Translations under genes and position numbers: made by a program
Part shown: piece by piece, positions 12,401 through 22,883 of the stretch
Position numbering within the stretch: position 1 is the first letter of the stretch
How the letters are laid out: every line of letters begins with the position of its first letter
The notes under the pieces: model-generated
Databases searched by the model: none
What the model saw: the letters and a program-made list of their open reading frames with translations, nothing else
What the model was told of the DNA's origin: nothing
Source: Siphlonurus alternatus
Taxonomy: Eukaryota > Arthropoda > Insecta > Ephemeroptera > Siphlonuridae
Reading direction: 5' to 3'
Length of the DNA: 64,000 bases
Assembly (NCBI GenBank): GCA_949825025.1
Contig: OX463784.1
Coordinates: 4,308,885-4,372,884, forward strand

Positions 12401-12710
12401 GCCACTCGGGAAGTGGTTCGAGTGACATGAATTGCTCAATGCTGAGAACTGTAACATCTGCACCGGAGTCTACTTTTACTCTGACGGGAGTTATTGCGTC
12501 TTGTTCACCGAGAGCCACAACAGCCCTCCATTGCTTGGTCTGCCGTTCTGAGGTCCCGACGGTGTCAATATCGACCAAGAAGTCTACATCGGAGTCAGAG
12601 CTCTCTTCCCCCCTGTAAATTTCAGTAACTCTCTGCTTGCCTCTACTCATCCTGTGCAATACTTTCTTAGATGTGCGACAGAACTTCTCGTAGTGCCCTG
12701 GCAGTGAGCA
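9414..12710 (-). CDS. pol: Pol polyprotein (protease, RT, RNase H, integrase)
   Basis: Continues the gag frame after the TGA; the first ATG is at about 12650. Counting from codon 12659, the order is aspartic protease D-S-G-A-D (64-68), reverse transcriptase with L-D-C-K-D (286-290) and the catalytic I-D-D (348-350), and RNase H starting A-S-D-S-S-A-Y-G (493-500). Integrase follows with an H-x2-H...C-x2-C zinc site (717-753) and catalytic D780, D833 and E869. The tail is Q/P/T-rich. This order is diagnostic of Ty3/Gypsy. All catalytic residues are present, so Pol looks functional if translated past the TGA. Expression would come from the LTR promoter. Confidence 0.93.
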   Translation of the reverse strand, partial: CSLPGHYEKFCRTSKKVLHRMSRGKQRVTEIYRGEESSDSDVDFLVDIDTVGTSERQTKQWRAVVALGEQDAITPVRVKVDSGADVTVLSIEQFMSLEPLPEWHKPKRSLYGPRGNKLPAVAVFLTKIQYRENICMEKAYVVEGLKENLLSRQASVALGLLIYKGGTESDKAVNEIRQGEWDPKKKFPKLFTGIGRMKTTYKIKLREDAQPYAITSPRRIPHPWRTKVKARIKELEEKRVLSKVTVPTKWCGALVVVPKGTNDVRLCVHSDPLNRAIIRDRIVLPSVEETLGKMSGARIFSKLDCKDSFWQIPLDEESRLLTTFVTPWGRYCYNVLFMGMNCASEFFHYTLSSLLSDMEGVVVHIDDIAVFGTTFEEHDQRLEKVLERLQEFGVTLNDKCLFRVPSMKWVGHIVSGEGAEPDPDKVKAIVKMPAPTDKAGVKSFVARTQFLRKFIPNMAHILTPLTDLLKQENDFFWGEKQEEAFQEVKQKLTSAPILTLYDPNKDHRIASDSSAYGLGGVLEQREQEEWKPVAYISRRLSEAETRYAIIEKEATGIEWACRKFEEYVLGKPFEILTDHKPLISILGSKRLDDMTPRLQRLKLKLLRFDYSMKHIAGRDFHLPDLLSRSPLPEEDEGIAAVDVEQFGDDHVRNFPAGAKTLTDIKKAQDEDPVIQELKKRVTEGFPPRATQVSPRVRAYWKAKDHLTVQKDFLLYDTRLVIPSSLTRNITERLHEGHLGIEKCKARARLSVYWPGMQHQITQKIESCNECCMHKENRAEPLVNSEIPDRPWQIVGMDLAELDQKYYLIMVDYYSKYPEVTRMSRIDSQANIAACKEIFARHGIPEKIRCDNGRQFISQEFREFASDYGFKIVTSSPRYPKSNGQAEAAVKIVKNILKKEKDPSRGLLAYRATPIAGLEASPAQLLMGRQLRTTVPTIGKNLVPKLIPFKQFAGAERRLKERTKANHDRHHGARKLQKLGPGDQVWITDLKRKGTIRCQTPQPRSYEVQSQQGVVRRNRVHLIPLTKPQSTTSPHHTQYALKQNTPPRHNTPKAATPQQQPSPNQNPQQPQNNIPQDTATTTRFGRKIHKPKKLEEYYL

Positions 12711-13601
12711 TCATCTACAGATAGCTTTCCTAGCTGGACAGTCTGCGATCTCGTGCGTTGGCTCGGCTCCGCACCTCGTACATTTGGAGTTCCTTTTCTG
12801 CCACTGTCCTGCAGGTTTCTTCTGAGCCTGGGCTCCTTTCACTTTCTGCAGATATCTGGGTTTCCGGTTTACTGCATCAACGTTGCTTGATGATGTCCCC
12901 GGGTCTTCTTTCGTTAGAGCCGCTTGCTCTGTCTTCATTTGTTCTCGACTTCTAATTTTCATTTGTGCTTTGTCAAGGGTTAACTCTGGGTCGTTCCTGA
13001 GCTCTTCTGATAATTTTAAGTCACTTAAGCCGCCATCTAGTTTATCCCTTATTCTCTCATCTTTGTCTTTGAATTCACAATATTCCGCCAGTTTCCAAAC
13101 TTCTCGGATATATGTCTCTGCAGTCTCTCCTGGCTTCTGATCTCTTTTCTTGAACATAAAGCGTTCAAATATTACATTCTTTTTAGGCCAGAAATATTGA
13201 TCAAACTTATCAAGAACGTTTTTGAAATTCTTAGGACAAGTTTCGTCAAATCTGAACTGCTTCATCGCTTCATCTCCACCCTCCATATTATAAAGAAGAA
13301 GACCAATCTTGTCTTCCTCGCTAAATTTTTTTGCATCAGTAAGCCTTACAAACGTTTCAAATCGTTGCCTGTAAGCTGGCCACTTTTTTGGATCTGCAAA
13401 ATCAAACTTGCCTGGTGGCTCCACCAAGCCTGTAGACGTCATGTTTATTTCAGACTGCTGTGTTAAACTACCAGCAGTGTTGTTCCCTGTTGAATTATTT
13501 TGGGGTGGAATTATTGCACCATTTGAAGTACTTTGTGCATTTTCATCAGTATTTGATGTTTCCTCAGAGTCATTTTCATCAGAACCTGGCATAATTAACA
13601 C
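12711..13601 (-). CDS. gag: Gag polyprotein of the Gypsy element
   Basis: 296 codons to a TGA. The first 60 residues are polar and low-complexity. The middle (about 65-215) is the typical retrotransposon capsid region with W-P-x-Y-R-Q-R-F and E-T-A-E-T-Y-I-R-E motifs. Near the C-terminus is a zinc knuckle, C-T-R-C then H and C (C-x2-C-x5-H-x4-C). The frame stops at TGA immediately after I-C-R, inside what would be a second knuckle; the same frame then continues C-S-L-P-G-H-Y-E-K-F-C. Gag and pol therefore share one frame. The TGA could be a programmed readthrough site or a simple C-to-T change of an arginine CGA. Gag forms the particle that packages element RNA. Confidence 0.9.
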   Translation of the reverse strand: MLIMPGSDENDSEETSNTDENAQSTSNGAIIPPQNNSTGNNTAGSLTQQSEINMTSTGLVEPPGKFDFADPKKWPAYRQRFETFVRLTDAKKFSEEDKIGLLLYNMEGGDEAMKQFRFDETCPKNFKNVLDKFDQYFWPKKNVIFERFMFKKRDQKPGETAETYIREVWKLAEYCEFKDKDERIRDKLDGGLSDLKLSEELRNDPELTLDKAQMKIRSREQMKTEQAALTKEDPGTSSSNVDAVNRKPRYLQKVKGAQAQKKPAGQWQKRNSKCTRCGAEPTHEIADCPARKAICR

Positions 13602-13734
13602 AGATTGAATTTAGGCTTGCAGCCATGTGCTCTGGTTGGACTTGACTTCATCTCAAAATATCTTATGAATCTTGACGTCTTTTTTTTTCCTTTTTCTTTC
13701 TAATTCTTCATTAGAAGCCGTATTTCTGACAACA

Positions 13735-13921
13735 TGTCTTATTTGGGGTTCTTCATTAAGGAAAACACTTTAAATTTACATCACTACATAAGATAAACTT
13801 TATTGACCTGTATGCTTACAGACATGTTTTAAGCCAAGTACCTAATTCATGATTCAATTGTTTTACATAAAAATAAAGGTGGTAAATTTGAATATTAAAA
13901 ATCAGACTACTGATTTACACA
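13735..13921 (-). repeat. 5' LTR of the Gypsy element
   Basis: 187 bp. The interior starts on the minus strand with TGTTGTCAGAAATACGGCTT, the probable primer-binding region. Confidence 0.93.
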
Positions 13922-13926
13922 ATTAT

Positions 13927-14385
13927 TATTAACTGAAAATCATTTACATATCTCACTTGAATATTCATGGTATATGTAGCATGGAAAATTTAAAATTAAA
14001 TATATTTTCATATCATTTTGTGTCAAACACGTAAAAGGAACAAAACGTTTTTTATCAAAATCATGTTTAGATAAAATCATTTGCTACTTGATAGTATCAA
14101 TTTTTGCACTCTATTTTTACATGCCTTTATCCATTGATGGAGATTTTAATCAAATTCAGTGACGTCAAGAGAAGCTATTTCCGTTAGGTGTGGACGTCAG
14201 AATATCAAATTGTGTTTTTTATTTTGATAGAAACATGATGAAATAATTAGCATTAGATGGTGAAAGAGTAAATTAAAAAAATATATCGAATTTATTATGT
14301 TATATTATTTCAATTTATATTAAAATCTTAATCCCGATGGTGCTCTGTCAAAATCGACTAACTCATTTTATCGCGTCCTCTCAAA
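13927..14385. other. AT-rich intron sequence, nothing recognised
   Basis: No ORF, repeat or RNA motif could be supported here. Confidence 0.4.
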
Positions 14386-14387
14386 AA

Positions 14388-14864
14388 CGACTAAAGGTGG
14401 AATCACATGTCGATTTTTACCATGCAACGCAACGCGAATAATGCGCACTTGCAGTAACATCCATTGGCGGCCATATTGGGCAATTAAAAGAAAAAGAGCA
14501 TCGTAATTAAAACAATTACCGGCGAATTCGCCGCCGCATAGGATTTCACAGCTTTTACGTCAAAATCGCGTCACATCGCCGTTGTCGCCATCTGAATCCG
14601 CCTTAAAGGTGGATTTTCATGAACGACAACGGCGATGCGGCGCGATTTGACGTAAAAGCTGCGAAATCCTATGCGGCGGTGAATTCGTCGGTGATCGCGT
14701 TAATTACGATGCTCTTTTTCTTTTAATCGCCCAATATGGCTGCCAATGAATGTTACAGCAAGTGTGCTTTATTTGCGTCGCGTCGCAGGCTGGAGATCGC
14801 CCACATGAAAATTAAAGGTGGATTTTCATGGGTGGCAACGGCGACGCGCTGCCGGGAGTGATAT
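14388..14864. mobile_element. Cluster of MITEs, AAAGGTGGATTTTCATG family
   Basis: At least two copies of a roughly 210-bp repeat lie head to head (14388-14600 inverted, 14603-14815 direct), with the start of a third at 14813 that is cut by the solo LTR. Shared blocks include GCGTTAATTACGATGCTC and CCCAATATGG. More copies lie at 25620-26165. Confidence 0.7.
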
Positions 14865-15497
14865 TGTAACATATGCTTAAATTTAATACTAAATTTGGTC
14901 ATTCAGCATATGTCATTTTCACTCACAGTCAGAAAGATGAAATATGACGTCACAATCACGCGTGGCGAATCTTTCCTAACCTAACCTACGCTTGCTACTT
15001 AGGTGTAAAGTAATTAAAACTAGCGTTGGTGTCGTCATATTTTCTACATGGGACAAAGGAACCCTCGCAGTAAACGTCACTGTCACGTGATCAAACTTTA
15101 CCCTCTACATTGACATGTATAAATAACCCGGGAATCAAACTCGAGACAAGCTTCAGTAGCAAAACTTACTCGTTGTTGGCTCTCTGTGCTAGAGCTCTCG
15201 CTCACTATCTCTCGGCTCGCCGCCGCTCTCTACACCTACGCTCTCGCTGAAAGTTACGCTGTCTCAGCTCGAGTTTGGTTCCGCTGCTTTCTTTACTATG
15301 TAAGTTTTACACGTCATTATTATGTTTTGTTTTGTTCAAGAGCTTTTTAGTTTACAATAAATATTTGGACTTTGATGTTTAAATAAATATTTGTTTTATC
15401 ATTTCACTGATAATCATGGAGCAAAGAATTCCCGGAAGTAACGTAAGAGCTACCTAAAATTGAGCAGACCCACATAACATCTTAAATTTACGTTACA
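14865..15497 (+). mobile_element. Solo LTR
   Basis: 633 bp from TGTAACATATGC to TACGTTACA, flanked by a 4-bp duplication ATAT (14861-14864 and 15498-15501). It has a TATAAATA box (15118-15125), a CTTCAGT initiator (15151-15157) and AATAAA signals downstream (from about 15357), so it reads plus. No interior or partner LTR is present, so it probably arose by LTR-LTR recombination. Confidence 0.8.
15118..15157 (+). promoter_or_regulatory. LTR core promoter: TATA box plus TCAGT initiator
   Basis: TATAAATA is followed about 35 bp later by TTCAGT, the arthropod-type initiator, and then a pyrimidine-rich leader. Confidence 0.5.
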
Positions 15498-15501
15498 ATA
15501 T

Positions 15502-15727
15502 TACTCAATTTTATATGCTACTTTTGTTTCGTATTTCTGCAAGATAATTTGTTTTGTATTTTATTGACGCGTACTTTCAACTTATTTGTAATTATTCATT
15601 TTTATGACGTGCTTATATTGTTGCACATTCGAAAGAAATGAAATGAATATGAATGGACAATTCATATATATTAATAATATTAATATTAATATTATATTAA
15701 TATTATTATATATATTATATAATATTT
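15502..15727. other. AT-rich simple sequence
   Basis: Contains a TAATATTAATATTA-type stretch (about 15668-15725). Nothing else recognised. Confidence 0.5.
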
Positions 15728-16034
15728 ATATGAAATTTTGTATTGCAGAAATGAATAGAGGGTACCAAATCATGCTACTCTGAAAATTTTCAGATTTTTT
15801 AAATACCGGAAACTATTTTTAAATATTCATTGAATGTGCAGCCACGCCCCTTAGAGGCGTCAATAGGCGTCTAGTCCCTATCCCGTTTATTAAGAATTCA
15901 GGGGTGCCAACTTATTTTACAGAACTTTAAAAAATCATTAAAAAATATTTTCAAGTCTAAAAAAAAATCTGAAAAAAATCAGGGTAGCATAACTTTGAAT
16001 GCTGTATCTAATTCTGCAATAAAAAATTCATATA
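15728..16034. mobile_element. Foldback MITE family F1, copy c (ends lost)
   Basis: Carries the F1 inner arms and the centre CAGCCACGCCCCTTAGAGGCG, but the outer GACAAC ends are not recognisable. Confidence 0.65.
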
Positions 16035-16266
16035 AGTTCCATTTTGAAAACAATTTGGTTATAACTTACCTCATGGTTGTTCTATTTACCATAATGCAGT
16101 CACAATCACCTAATTTCAAATTTGGTACGTAAATGGTTCCAATTTTTCTCCAATCAAAGTGCTTAATGAGGTCACGTGACTAAAATTGCACTCTCTTATT
16201 GGCTGAGCTTTATACATGGGTCTTATCCGTGTCGCCACCATAGTAAATATAACTACCATAACTTAC

Positions 16267-16496
16267 CTCACAGATGTACTTGAAGTTTGTATTACAGGTA
16301 ATATCATTTAATATATAAGGTCCTCCAGGAGCCAAGCGATACTCCAAGCAGTGCTCCACACCTCCCCAGTTGTCCGGTTGTCCTGGCATCCAATTAGCAT
16401 ACGTGAGGCTGTCTCCGGAAGGACACCACTTGTAATCTTTCACCACCGCATGGTTGATGCCTGATGACCAGAATCGGTCGGTGACCTTCAAATCAG
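16267..16496 (-). CDS. C-type lectin domain C, C-terminal exon
   Basis: 230 nt, phase 1 to 0, between CAG and GTAAGT. It encodes the second half of a C-type lectin fold: F-W-S-S-G-I-N, the calcium-loop motif G-Q-P-D-N-W-G-G, the inner cysteine of E-H-C-L-E, L-N-D-I-T-C and the terminal Y-I-C-E. The Q-P-D triplet is the galactose-type variant in well-studied lectins; specificity here is inference. All expected cysteines of this half are present. It joins in frame to the exon at 17010-17112 and to the terminal exon at 7388-7417. Confidence 0.88.
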
Positions 16497-16633
16497 CTGT
16501 AAGGAAAATAATGACATGAGTGAGTTTTCGAAGACGCCGCTGTTTAAAAATCTTGGTAGTACATATATATAAATATATTATGTACTAATATTTTATAAAA
16601 TTAATAAATCATTAAGGTAGAGATAATGCAGGT

Positions 16634-16990
16634 AAGCTGTTCAACGTAAGTCCCTTTGATAAACATGTAAACCTTAGCAAATTCACAAAAATTGTAAAAA
16701 AATTTTAAGAGGCAGATATTAGTGCCCAAAAGCCTTATAAAAAATTTCAAAACAATTAAACGAGACGATTTTTTTTAATTATGTTTTTAGTTTGTCTCTC
16801 CATGGAAAAACGATATCCTGAAAATTAAAAAAGTTAGTTTATAAAAAATCGGCTCGTTAATTTGTTTTGAAACTTTTTCTATGGCTTTTAGGAATAAATA
16901 TCTGCCTCTCAAAAAAAATTCAGAAATTTTGTGAATTTGCTAAAGTTTACATGTTAATCAAAGGAACCTACGTTAAACAGCTGATCGGTG
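16634..16990. mobile_element. Foldback repeat, ACATGTTAATCAAAGG family
   Basis: Arms ATAAACATGTAAACCTTAGC and its partner GCTAAAGTTTACATGTTAAT flank a centre with CTCCATGGAAAAACGATATC. A related copy lies at 19365-19760. It sits in the intron directly beside the exon at 17010. Confidence 0.65.
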
Positions 16991-17009
16991 TTATATCTAC
17001 TTTAATTAC

Positions 17010-17112
17010 CGTCATTCATGGTGGATATGCAGGTCTGCTCTGATTGGGTCTCCACACTTATCACGTCCATCCCAAGTCGACAGCAAATTGTCCTGGCAGT
17101 GCAGGAAGACAC
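17010..17112 (-). CDS. C-type lectin domain C, N-terminal exon
   Basis: 103 nt, phase 0 to 1, acceptor CAACCAG, donor GTAATT. It encodes I-C-C-R-L-G-M-D-V-I-S-V-E-T-Q-S-E and C-I-S-T-M-N-D, the first helix and strand of a C-type lectin fold with the double cysteine seen in modules A and B. Same length and phase as module A's exon at 58820-58922. Confidence 0.85.
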
Positions 17113-18141
17113 CTGGTTGTAATTTTACATTATAAATATCATTACATAAAAGGAAAGGTACAGCATAATTATTATTCTGAATTTAATTATGAAATGTTCA
17201 AATTCTAAGTTATATAACAAAATATCTATAGATATTATTTATTATCATACTCATATTAAGTAAGAGATAAGATATTCTTATGAATATAAATAATAATTAA
17301 TAATTCAAGTATCATACTTATATTATGTAATTTGTCTTGCGCCTGCAGAAAGACTATCTATGCAACCTTCAACACATTGAAGATCGTCTGGTTGCCTACA
17401 TTTCAGGCAGTTACTTTAAATTTGTGTATTTCAAATATTCAAAAAGTAGTTTGAAAAGTATAAATTGCTTTTATTTTAATTAAATAGGGTACAGAGGGTG
17501 TTTTGATACTTAATTGTATCCTACCCATATTCTGAAAAATTTAATATGAATCTTATGAATCTTGATAATAAAACCCTTTAAATTTAAAAAACTTTATTTT
17601 ATTATAAATTTCATGAACGTAATAATTACTATGTAAATGGATTTAGGTTTATAGGTAAATAAATTGAAAAAGGTCATAAATCTGTTAGTCAAAGGTTGAA
17701 GATAACTTAACTTACGAAAAGCTATGTTAATTACAATTATGTTATGTAATTAATGTAGCAATTGACGTGATGATATATAGACTATGATCAAAATAAATTT
17801 GAAATAAAAATGAAATTTAATGAGTAACACTAATTGTTTGTCTTTAAATTTATTTTCAAAGAATTAAAATTTAACTGCTTTTACTTTATTTAAAATATTC
17901 AAACACAAGCTAATTTTCGATCATATAACGAATAATATCGTACAAAATATAAAATTTAATAATATGAGCAGCCAAAAATATACTTCTTCATACTTTAGTT
18001 TGGAAAGGTTTGTTTCCTATTCCACTTACTAAAACTTAAATTATTCTTATTAATTTATTATGAATTAATATTTATATATTTTTCTTGCAATTTTGAAGGA
18101 AGTGGAATTTTATAAGGCAAGAGATTTTACAGTTTAAATGC
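17113..18141. other. Intron, AT-rich
   Basis: About 1 kb of AT-rich intron between lectin exons. No other feature recognised. Confidence 0.5.
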
Positions 18142-18443
18142 AATGAGTTGATCGACCTCATTTTTTTATTACAGAAATTGATACATGGTGCAAAGTTATG
18201 TTACCTTGATTTTTTTTTTTTCAGATTATTTACAGCCCTGAAAGTATTTTTTTTTTAAATATTGAATGTGACGTCACGAGACGCCACTCCTTAAGAACAA
18301 GCGTGACGTCACAGGGAGGACTTTCAATAATTTTTTTTTAAATACTTCCAGGGCAATAAAAAATCTGAAAAAAATCTGAGTAGCATAAATATGCACCTTC
18401 TATCCACTTCTGCAATGAAAAATTTTGAGGTCGATACTCCATT
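18142..18443. mobile_element. Foldback MITE family F2, copy b
   Basis: Ends TGATCGACCTCATTTTTTTA and GAGGTCGATACTCCAT; the centre has GTGACGTCACGAGACGCC. It lies within 20 bp of the donor of the exon at 18461-18525. Confidence 0.75.
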
Positions 18444-18460
18444 TTTAGAGATTGTCATAC

Positions 18461-18525
18461 CGCGGTGCTGCTGATCATGTAGAGTCTATCGCAGGCAACT
18501 TTCCACGTGCCGAAGAAACTGGGCT
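18461..18525 (-). CDS. C-type lectin gene, module C 65-nt exon
   Basis: 65 nt, phase 1 to 0, acceptor TTTCAG, donor GTATGA. It reads P-S-F-F-G-T-W-K-V-A-C-D-R-L-Y-M-I-S-S-T-A and aligns with the 65-nt exons of modules A (59506-59570) and B (54094-54158), including the single conserved cysteine. It is the leader segment before the lectin fold. The donor is weaker than usual. The 34-nt exon that should precede it was not found. Confidence 0.75.
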
Positions 18526-18529
18526 CTGA

Positions 18530-18860
18530 AATCAATTTAGTACATAAAGGACCAATAGATGGCGTTGCGCGCAGAAATTTTGGCTCTTTGCAACGAGGAT
18601 ACGGCAATACAGTATAACATGAGAAGAATAAAAAAATGACAGTTTATGAAATCATAAAGTTCAAATATTTTTTCATATTTATCCGAAAGTATATGACAAC
18701 TACTTATGGCGTTGTCAATTCTGTAAAATTATGCTGTGGCTGCTGACAGAGCATTTTTCTTGATTTTACAATGTTAAATCATGTAACGGAGCCTCGATGC
18801 ACGCACGCAATTCAGCTTTTACCACCAGGTTTGCTGCAAACTTTATGGTGCCAATATTTT
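18530..18860. repeat. Intron segment shared with module B
   Basis: This roughly 330-bp intron sequence (ATAGATGGCGTTGCGCGCAG to ATTCAGCTTTTACCACCAG) matches 28700-28877 joined to about 53940-54085. It is either a duplicated intron of a duplicated lectin module or an old repeat. It provides an uninterrupted reference for the insertions in module B. Confidence 0.7.
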
Positions 18861-19364
18861 TTTCCTTTAATTTGCATGTTTACCCTGACATGCAGAAGTA
18901 TGAAATAAAACAAAATTTTTATTCCAAATGGAAATTATCATTATTTTTTTTTGGTAAATAATAAACTAATAATAAAATGTCATTAGCTGAAATAAATAAA
19001 ATATTTATTTGATATATTACCGCATTAACTAATAAATAATAAATTTACATCGTTAAGTGATACAAAACAATAATTAATATATTTAATTAAATACATGTAG
19101 GAAATAAAAAAATTGAGACAAATTTTTACAGTATACCTAAAAAAAAAAAAAGCTGTCAGTTTGTAGTTAGATCATTAAATCCGAACCAAGCAATGCAGCT
19201 TTTCAATTTTGAACACTTCTTTATAACCATCTTTATTTTCTTTATAATCCTTATATAGTTGGCAATCTTTATGAAAAATTTTATACCATTTTATATATGG
19301 AACCTAGAGTTATGTATTAATTATTTTATTTTTTATTATGTTTTAAATTTAACGGTAAGATAAC
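18861..19364. other. Intron, AT-rich, nothing recognised
   Basis: AT-rich sequence with no ORF or repeat that could be supported. Confidence 0.4.
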
Positions 19365-19760
19365 ACGAAACATCGATTGTTATAGTCCCATTTGATTACC
19401 ATGTAAATCTTAGCAACCTCATAATAATTCTGATTTTATAGAGATAGTCCTAAGCACCAAACAAAAAAAAAATACAAAATACAAAAAACAAAATTTAAAA
19501 CAATCGGACGCACCGATTTTTTAAAATTAATTTTTTAGTTTAGGTCTCCATGGGGAAGCCTTATACTGAAAATTAAAAAAAAAAATGAATTTAAAAAAAT
19601 TGGATCGTCCGATTGTTTTGAAAATTTGTCCACATTATTTTGGTGCTAAGGACTGTCTCTGAAAAAAAATTTAAGAATTATTATGAGGTTGCTAAGGTTT
19701 ACATGTTAATCAAATGGGACTACAACAATCGATGTTTTGTGTCATCTTACCCTTAAAGAC
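19365..19760. mobile_element. Foldback repeat, second copy of the 16634 family
   Basis: Arms ACATCGATTGTTATAGTCCC and GGGACTACAACAATCGATGT with centre GTCTCCATGGGGAAGCCTTA. The perfect outer arms imply a young hairpin element. Confidence 0.7.
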
Positions 19761-20071
19761 ACTTAAAATTATGATGCATGTGACGTCATAGTCATACAAA
19801 ATATTTAACATGAAAGCAAGTGGAAAGACGTTGCATGACTATGACATCACAGCATCCTTCCCCTTGATTGATGATATAATGATAGTTCAAAAAATTATGA
19901 AAAAAATTGACAATATATTTATACTAGGTGCATTATAAAAATATAAATTATTCATTAAAAATATTTTCATTCAGGTTGTCTATTGTTTTGAGACCCGTGC
20001 TCTAATTGTGTACTTTTATTAATAGCTTTGGAATTTCTAGAACATCTGATTTTTTCATTACTCATTACAGG

Positions 20072-20948
20072 TGTAACGGACCCTGACACCCTCCTCTCAC
20101 TGTGAAGTTTGCCTGTTGCGCGAGCCACCCTAGCTTGGTCGGACTCGGTCTGGGGGTTGAGAGGAGAATATCCTGGCCGTTTATAACTCAACTAACTTGT
20201 CACTTGAATAATAGAAATATTAATCTTGTTACCTTCTAACGATTTGTCTTATTTAAATTTAATGGAAACAGGAAAAAGTTGAATTGATAAGAAAGATTAT
20301 TATTATGGTAAACCAATTTATGACTTTTATTAATTTAATGCAACAGACTACAGAATTTAATATGAAATATGGCCAGTTTACTATTGTAGGAAAATGTTAA
20401 TAAATATTCGGTGCACAAACTTACAAGACGATCGCAGGCGATGCAGAAATTTATCACTGTAGCACACACCCATGAATGCAACTCGCGTGCAGCGTGTTGT
20501 CACCGATGCACTATAGCGGCTGTAACTCCCAGCCAGCAAGGGATTGACCAGCCGTGACACAATACGACAAGCGCGTGCTGAACTTACGCACTTGTGAACT
20601 GCTGATAGACGACTGGACCCGAGTCGATGGCTGCATGCACCTTTGTCGACTCGAACATACCAACTTAACCTTTTGAACTTATAGTGACGATTTACATATA
20701 TTGATTTTTATACTGATTTTAGTAAAATTTACTAGGTCATATATTATATAATAATATAAGTTCTTTTTGACAGTAAAAAATAAATACATTAAATATTATA
20801 GTGAATTATTAATATTATAATTATTAAACACAGGGAATTTAATATGGTTAAATTTATAATTATGTTATTATTATAAAAAAACAATTTGACAAATGATATA
20901 TCGGGGGTATAATGATAAATTTAAATGCAATAAAAATAGAGTTGTTAT
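20072..20948 (-). repeat. LTR, low-coordinate copy
   Basis: 877 bp, almost identical to 22884-23761. Differences include GACCCGAGTCGATGG for GACCCAAATCAATGG and ACTAGGTCATA for ACAAGTTCATA. Confidence 0.85.
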
Positions 20949-22883
20949 ATCACCCCCTCTTAAATAATTTTTGATATACCTATCAAAATTTTTAAGCAAC
21001 AAAATAACTACACCATTTTTATAAATTTAAATTAATTAAATACAAAACAAATATACTGTATATAATTTAAATGTGCCTATACAGCCCTATTCACCACAAT
21101 GTAGCGATAGTCACCCTTTAATTTCTTGTCTTGATCGAGCAGGGTGGATGGTGATTGTATCTCGTCGACATCTCGATGACTTGGTGTAGAAAAGGCAGGT
21201 GGGCAAGCTATGGCGTAAATTTTGTGGGACATGCTGTGGTATATTTTGTGGGAAATACAATGGTATAATTTTAGGGGCTGGGATAAATGCAAGGATCTCA
21301 GGCGTCGCGCTCGCCGCAGAGTCCCTGAAGCATAAACTGCGTGGCATACTGTAAAATTTGGTATGATATTTTATAAAAGGCGTGCAGTTATAAAAATAAA
21401 AATAAAAAATTATAACAACGGGCGATTAACAGCTTAATTGTCGTTGATAATATGGGGAATAGCAACTTGTTGAAAAAAAACAAAACAAAAACATATTTTT
21501 GATATATAAAAAAATCTCCGAAGGCAATGAGGGTTGCTACCCCCTGTGACGTTGGTCGTCTTATTTAAAAGATGACCCCCCATCACGGGCTGTGTAATTT
21601 TGACGATGAAATTTTATGCGTGCTGGCTTTTCTCTCCATATTTGACAGCAAGCGACGAAGTATGATGATGTTCTCGCGATGTATTTCTGACATGACGACT
21701 TTGGTGTGTTTCTGATGGGAGCTGGCGGTTTGTTGTCTAGCTTGGCCGGCTTGGAATGCGGCGTGATAGCGATCGCTCTCCGCTATCGTGTCGTGACGAT
21801 GATGACGTGTGAATACTTGTAGTTTCTCCCACTCGATGAAAATAGCAAATATTGTAGCACTAATAAACTATATGTACAGGTTGCTATATATTTGCACTTA
21901 AATACTATAACGTAATCCTAATTTTCCTAAAACTAATGAGTAAAATATGTTGCGAAAAATAAACAATTTACTGCCAACTGGCCAGCTTGTCTACTTCCGT
22001 CTTCTTACAGCCGTCGCGCCTTATTCCCGTTGTTTACTGTCGCGACGCGTGGCTCCAAAACATTCACGCTGATATGGTCGATTTTGCCACACTCACCACA
22101 CAGCTCAAGTTGCCAAAATGCGGCAGCTCGTAAATGTGCGGTGACATCACCCCCTCTGCACAGGGGATGCTTGCCTGCACTAGCTACAAGAAAACCGACG
22201 GCCGCCCCCTCCACTCATGTCTGATGAGTTTTAGATTCGTCCCACGAATGACACAAACTTGCGCCAGCAAGTTGCTGCAGACAACCGACGATCTCCTCGA
22301 ACTTCGATGTTGACTGTGGCGGTAATCATCCTGCTCGACTTTCCCTGAGGGCGCTCTCCTCGGATCGGGGCGCCATGCTGCGCCATGGTACGCCCTCCTC
22401 GGAGGCGCCTTCCACACCATCTTTTGTTGGGCCCTTGTCCTGCTTGACTCGACCCCTGGAAGCGCCCTCACCAAAGGCCCGCTCCGCTCCTTGCCTTTCT
22501 CCATCACTGGACGTGCTTGCCCATCTTGAGTTCCGCAGATCACCTGACGCGCCGATTTTGGCTGAAAGCTATTTAAAGCCAACGCCCAGATTTGCGAAAC
22601 GCGTGCAGTTGAAATCTTATAATCTAGCATTTGAAAACTAGAAAAGATGACAGCCACACTTCAAGTAGAACAAACTTTACGAAACTGCGCCGTAATTAAA
22701 ACATGTAAATTTAAATGCATTGGTTACCAATTAAAATTATTGGACATGACAAAATCGTAGAAGTAAGCGAAGTAGTACACTCCCACGCATGCATGGAGAG
22801 TGCTATCGACACAGCGGGCAAGCAACCTGCGTGCAAGTGCACTGCCGAGGTCACCCTCAATCCCGGACACGGCCCACACGGTT
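20949..22883 (-). other. Interior of the second LTR element
   Basis: AT-rich at 20.95-21.5 kb and markedly GC-richer at about 22.0-22.6 kb. Short frames only; no zinc knuckle, protease, RT or integrase motif seen. Confidence 0.6.

Larger units (their letters stand above)
8636..13921 (-). mobile_element. Ty3/Gypsy LTR retrotransposon, near-intact
   Basis: 5,286 bp bounded by 187-bp direct LTRs (8636-8822 and 13735-13921) and a 5-bp target duplication ATTAT (8631-8635 and 13922-13926). It reads on the minus strand: the 5' LTR is at 13.7-13.9 kb, and a purine tract AAAGGGAGGGGA precedes the 3' LTR. The LTRs differ at about one position, so insertion is recent. It carries one gag-pol reading frame broken by a single TGA. 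It lies in the last intron of the lectin gene, in the same transcriptional direction. Confidence 0.95.

Noticed and set aside
22184..22657. 157-codon minus-strand frame in the second LTR element
   Set aside because: GC-rich, Arg/Pro/Ser composition, overlapped by an open plus-strand frame, no recognisable domain. Probably chance.
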